Shown one piece after another: positions 63,039-64,000 of a DNA stretch of 64,000 bases. The first letter of the stretch is position 1. The number at the start of each line of letters is the position of its first letter. Where the stretch lies: assembly GCA_949358305.1 (NCBI GenBank), contig OX442314.1:36429211-36493210 (forward strand). Direction: 5' to 3'. The DNA is from Strigamia acuminata. Taxonomy: Eukaryota > Arthropoda > Chilopoda > Geophilomorpha > Linotaeniidae. The notes under the pieces were generated by a model that was not told where the DNA came from, did no database searches, and was given only the letters and a program-made list of their open reading frames with translations. A program made the position numbers and the translations under genes.

Positions 63039-64000
63039 TGTTGCGTTCCTGATGGTTCCAATTGACTTTTCACAACAACACTAAATTTATATTTAGTCAC
63101 TATGGGATTTTTCCAATTGCAAGAGATCCCGGCGTTCACCTGTGGAAGCAGTTGAATGCCGTTTATAGGTCTTCTATCGGGTGGGTTAGCCGTTAAGTCG
63201 GTGTCTAGGGATTTGATCTCGAATAAAGGCTAGTTTAGTTATTTTAAATCAAACAGTTAATCAATTTATTGAGCGTTAATTACAGGTTCTATTGAAGAGA
63301 ATGTTAATAAGATGGGTTCTATGAGGATAAGATCGTCGGCGTAGAAGGCGACGTGCTCGAAGCAGCGCGGGACTCCTTCGGGCGGGAAAAAGCAGTGCAG
63401 AAATGGCGACTCGTCGCCGCGCAAATTCTGCGAAGTGAGAAAGGAAGCGTGAAGCCGAAAGACTTCACAAAGAGTGTCGGCTGTTAAGCCTGACAAGACG
63501 GGAAATCTTGGGTTAAACCCTAGATTGCAACGGGAGATTTCCGTTGGAGACAAGTAGTCAAACGGCGGGTACCGCCGATCGTTAAAACCTGACTGGAGAT
63601 CCGCTGCAATCTGAATCGGAATCGTCGTCAACAGGTCGAGGAGCGGCGACGATGGCTCTGCAATCCTCGGCGGCTGGCTGGCGTCGATCTTCAACGGCGT
63701 GGGCGCGTTGGTCTTCGGGCGGCGGCGGGAACGACGGTGGTTTGGGCCGTCGTGCGTCGTCTTCGCGGCTCGGAAAGTGATTCGTTTGAACGTTGGTTCA
63801 AACAAATCGGGTTGAAACTTGGCAAAACTCACGAGTCACGGACAAAACAGTGTTTTTGGTTGTGAACAAAGCTGTGTCGGTGTGAACGGTATGAGTGTGA
63901 TGCAAAGAGTGAGTAATAATTCGAATTATTACCCGGAATATGGCCGGAAAACGGCCAGTGCGCAGGCGTGGCGTGTGCCAAGGCACGCTTCAGCCCTAGC
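63039..64000 (-). repeat. 5' LTR of Gypsy element 2, truncated by window end
   Basis: 962 bp visible of an expected 1179, with the same sequence as 51042-52003 except one noticed substitution. Confidence 0.95.

Larger units (their letters stand above)
51042..64000 (-). mobile_element. Ty3/Gypsy retrotransposon, element 2 (runs off the window)
   Basis: The 3' LTR (51042-52220, 1179 bp) and the 5' LTR (from 63039, cut at 64000) enclose primer site, gag, pol, a small ORF, ORF3 and a polypurine tract, all on the minus strand. The layout equals element 1, but the proteins are clearly diverged. Reading the LTRs side by side I found one substitution (A 51493 against C 63490), so the insertion is recent. 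The target duplication cannot be checked. Confidence 0.95.

Noticed and set aside
1-64000. tRNA or rRNA genes
   Set aside because: I looked for cloverleaf-type and rRNA core segments and saw none; the tRNA-Pro-like 18-mers are retroelement primer sites.

Overview
The window is eukaryotic nuclear DNA. Genes have GT-AG introns of about 60-350 bp, polyadenylation signals and no operons, and much of the sequence is mobile DNA. Gene content (an LRR gene pair, a collagen plus C1q/TNF-like secreted protein, a UBZ-type zinc-finger protein), short introns, and the mix of Ty3/Gypsy, DIRS, Tigger/pogo, PIF/Harbinger and MULE elements suggest an arthropod, perhaps a small-genome crustacean of Daphnia type. 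That assignment is an inference.

Left part (1-11,700), host genes. A 26-bp minisatellite precedes the last exons of a coiled-coil/UBZ zinc-finger gene (688-1689, +). Two tandem three-exon paralogues encode LRR (possibly F-box-like) proteins (2584-4039 and 4910-6348, +). A head-to-head duplicated hAT/CGGBP1-like fragment and serial palindromes follow (6990-8490). Then comes a seven-exon secreted protein of the adipolin/erythroferrone (C1QTNF12) type (8839-10521, -).

Middle part (11,700-32,300), a nest of transposons. A pogo-family transposon with a pipsqueak-type HTH is broken by a Tigger element and a Harbinger-like element. A MULE with a 10-bp target duplication lies in its apparent 5' flank. 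The MULE is itself split by a young, complete 13.5-kb Ty3/Gypsy element (12856-26345, -). The insertion order can be read from target duplications and from reading frames that close again once the inserts are removed.

Right part (32,300-51,000), a transposon graveyard: a MADF-BESS gene, several broken PIF/Harbinger elements, a solo LTR, a gag relic, an SF3-helicase (CRESS-Rep-like) fragment, a DIRS-like fragment abutting a Gypsy integrase fragment, an element built on many copies of CATTTCGTCGCC, and a 0.7-kb element carrying a RING-finger gene.

Right edge (51,042 to the end): a second large Ty3/Gypsy element on the minus strand, whose 5' LTR runs off the window. Both Gypsy elements have a tRNA-Pro-type primer site, a gag with an Arg/Ser-rich region, a gag-pol -1 frameshift at A_AAA_AAC (two tandem sites in element 1), and a large third ORF after pol. 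The third ORFs are homologous to each other, begin just inside a splice acceptor as an env would, and show no env features. This shared third ORF is the best candidate for something undescribed.
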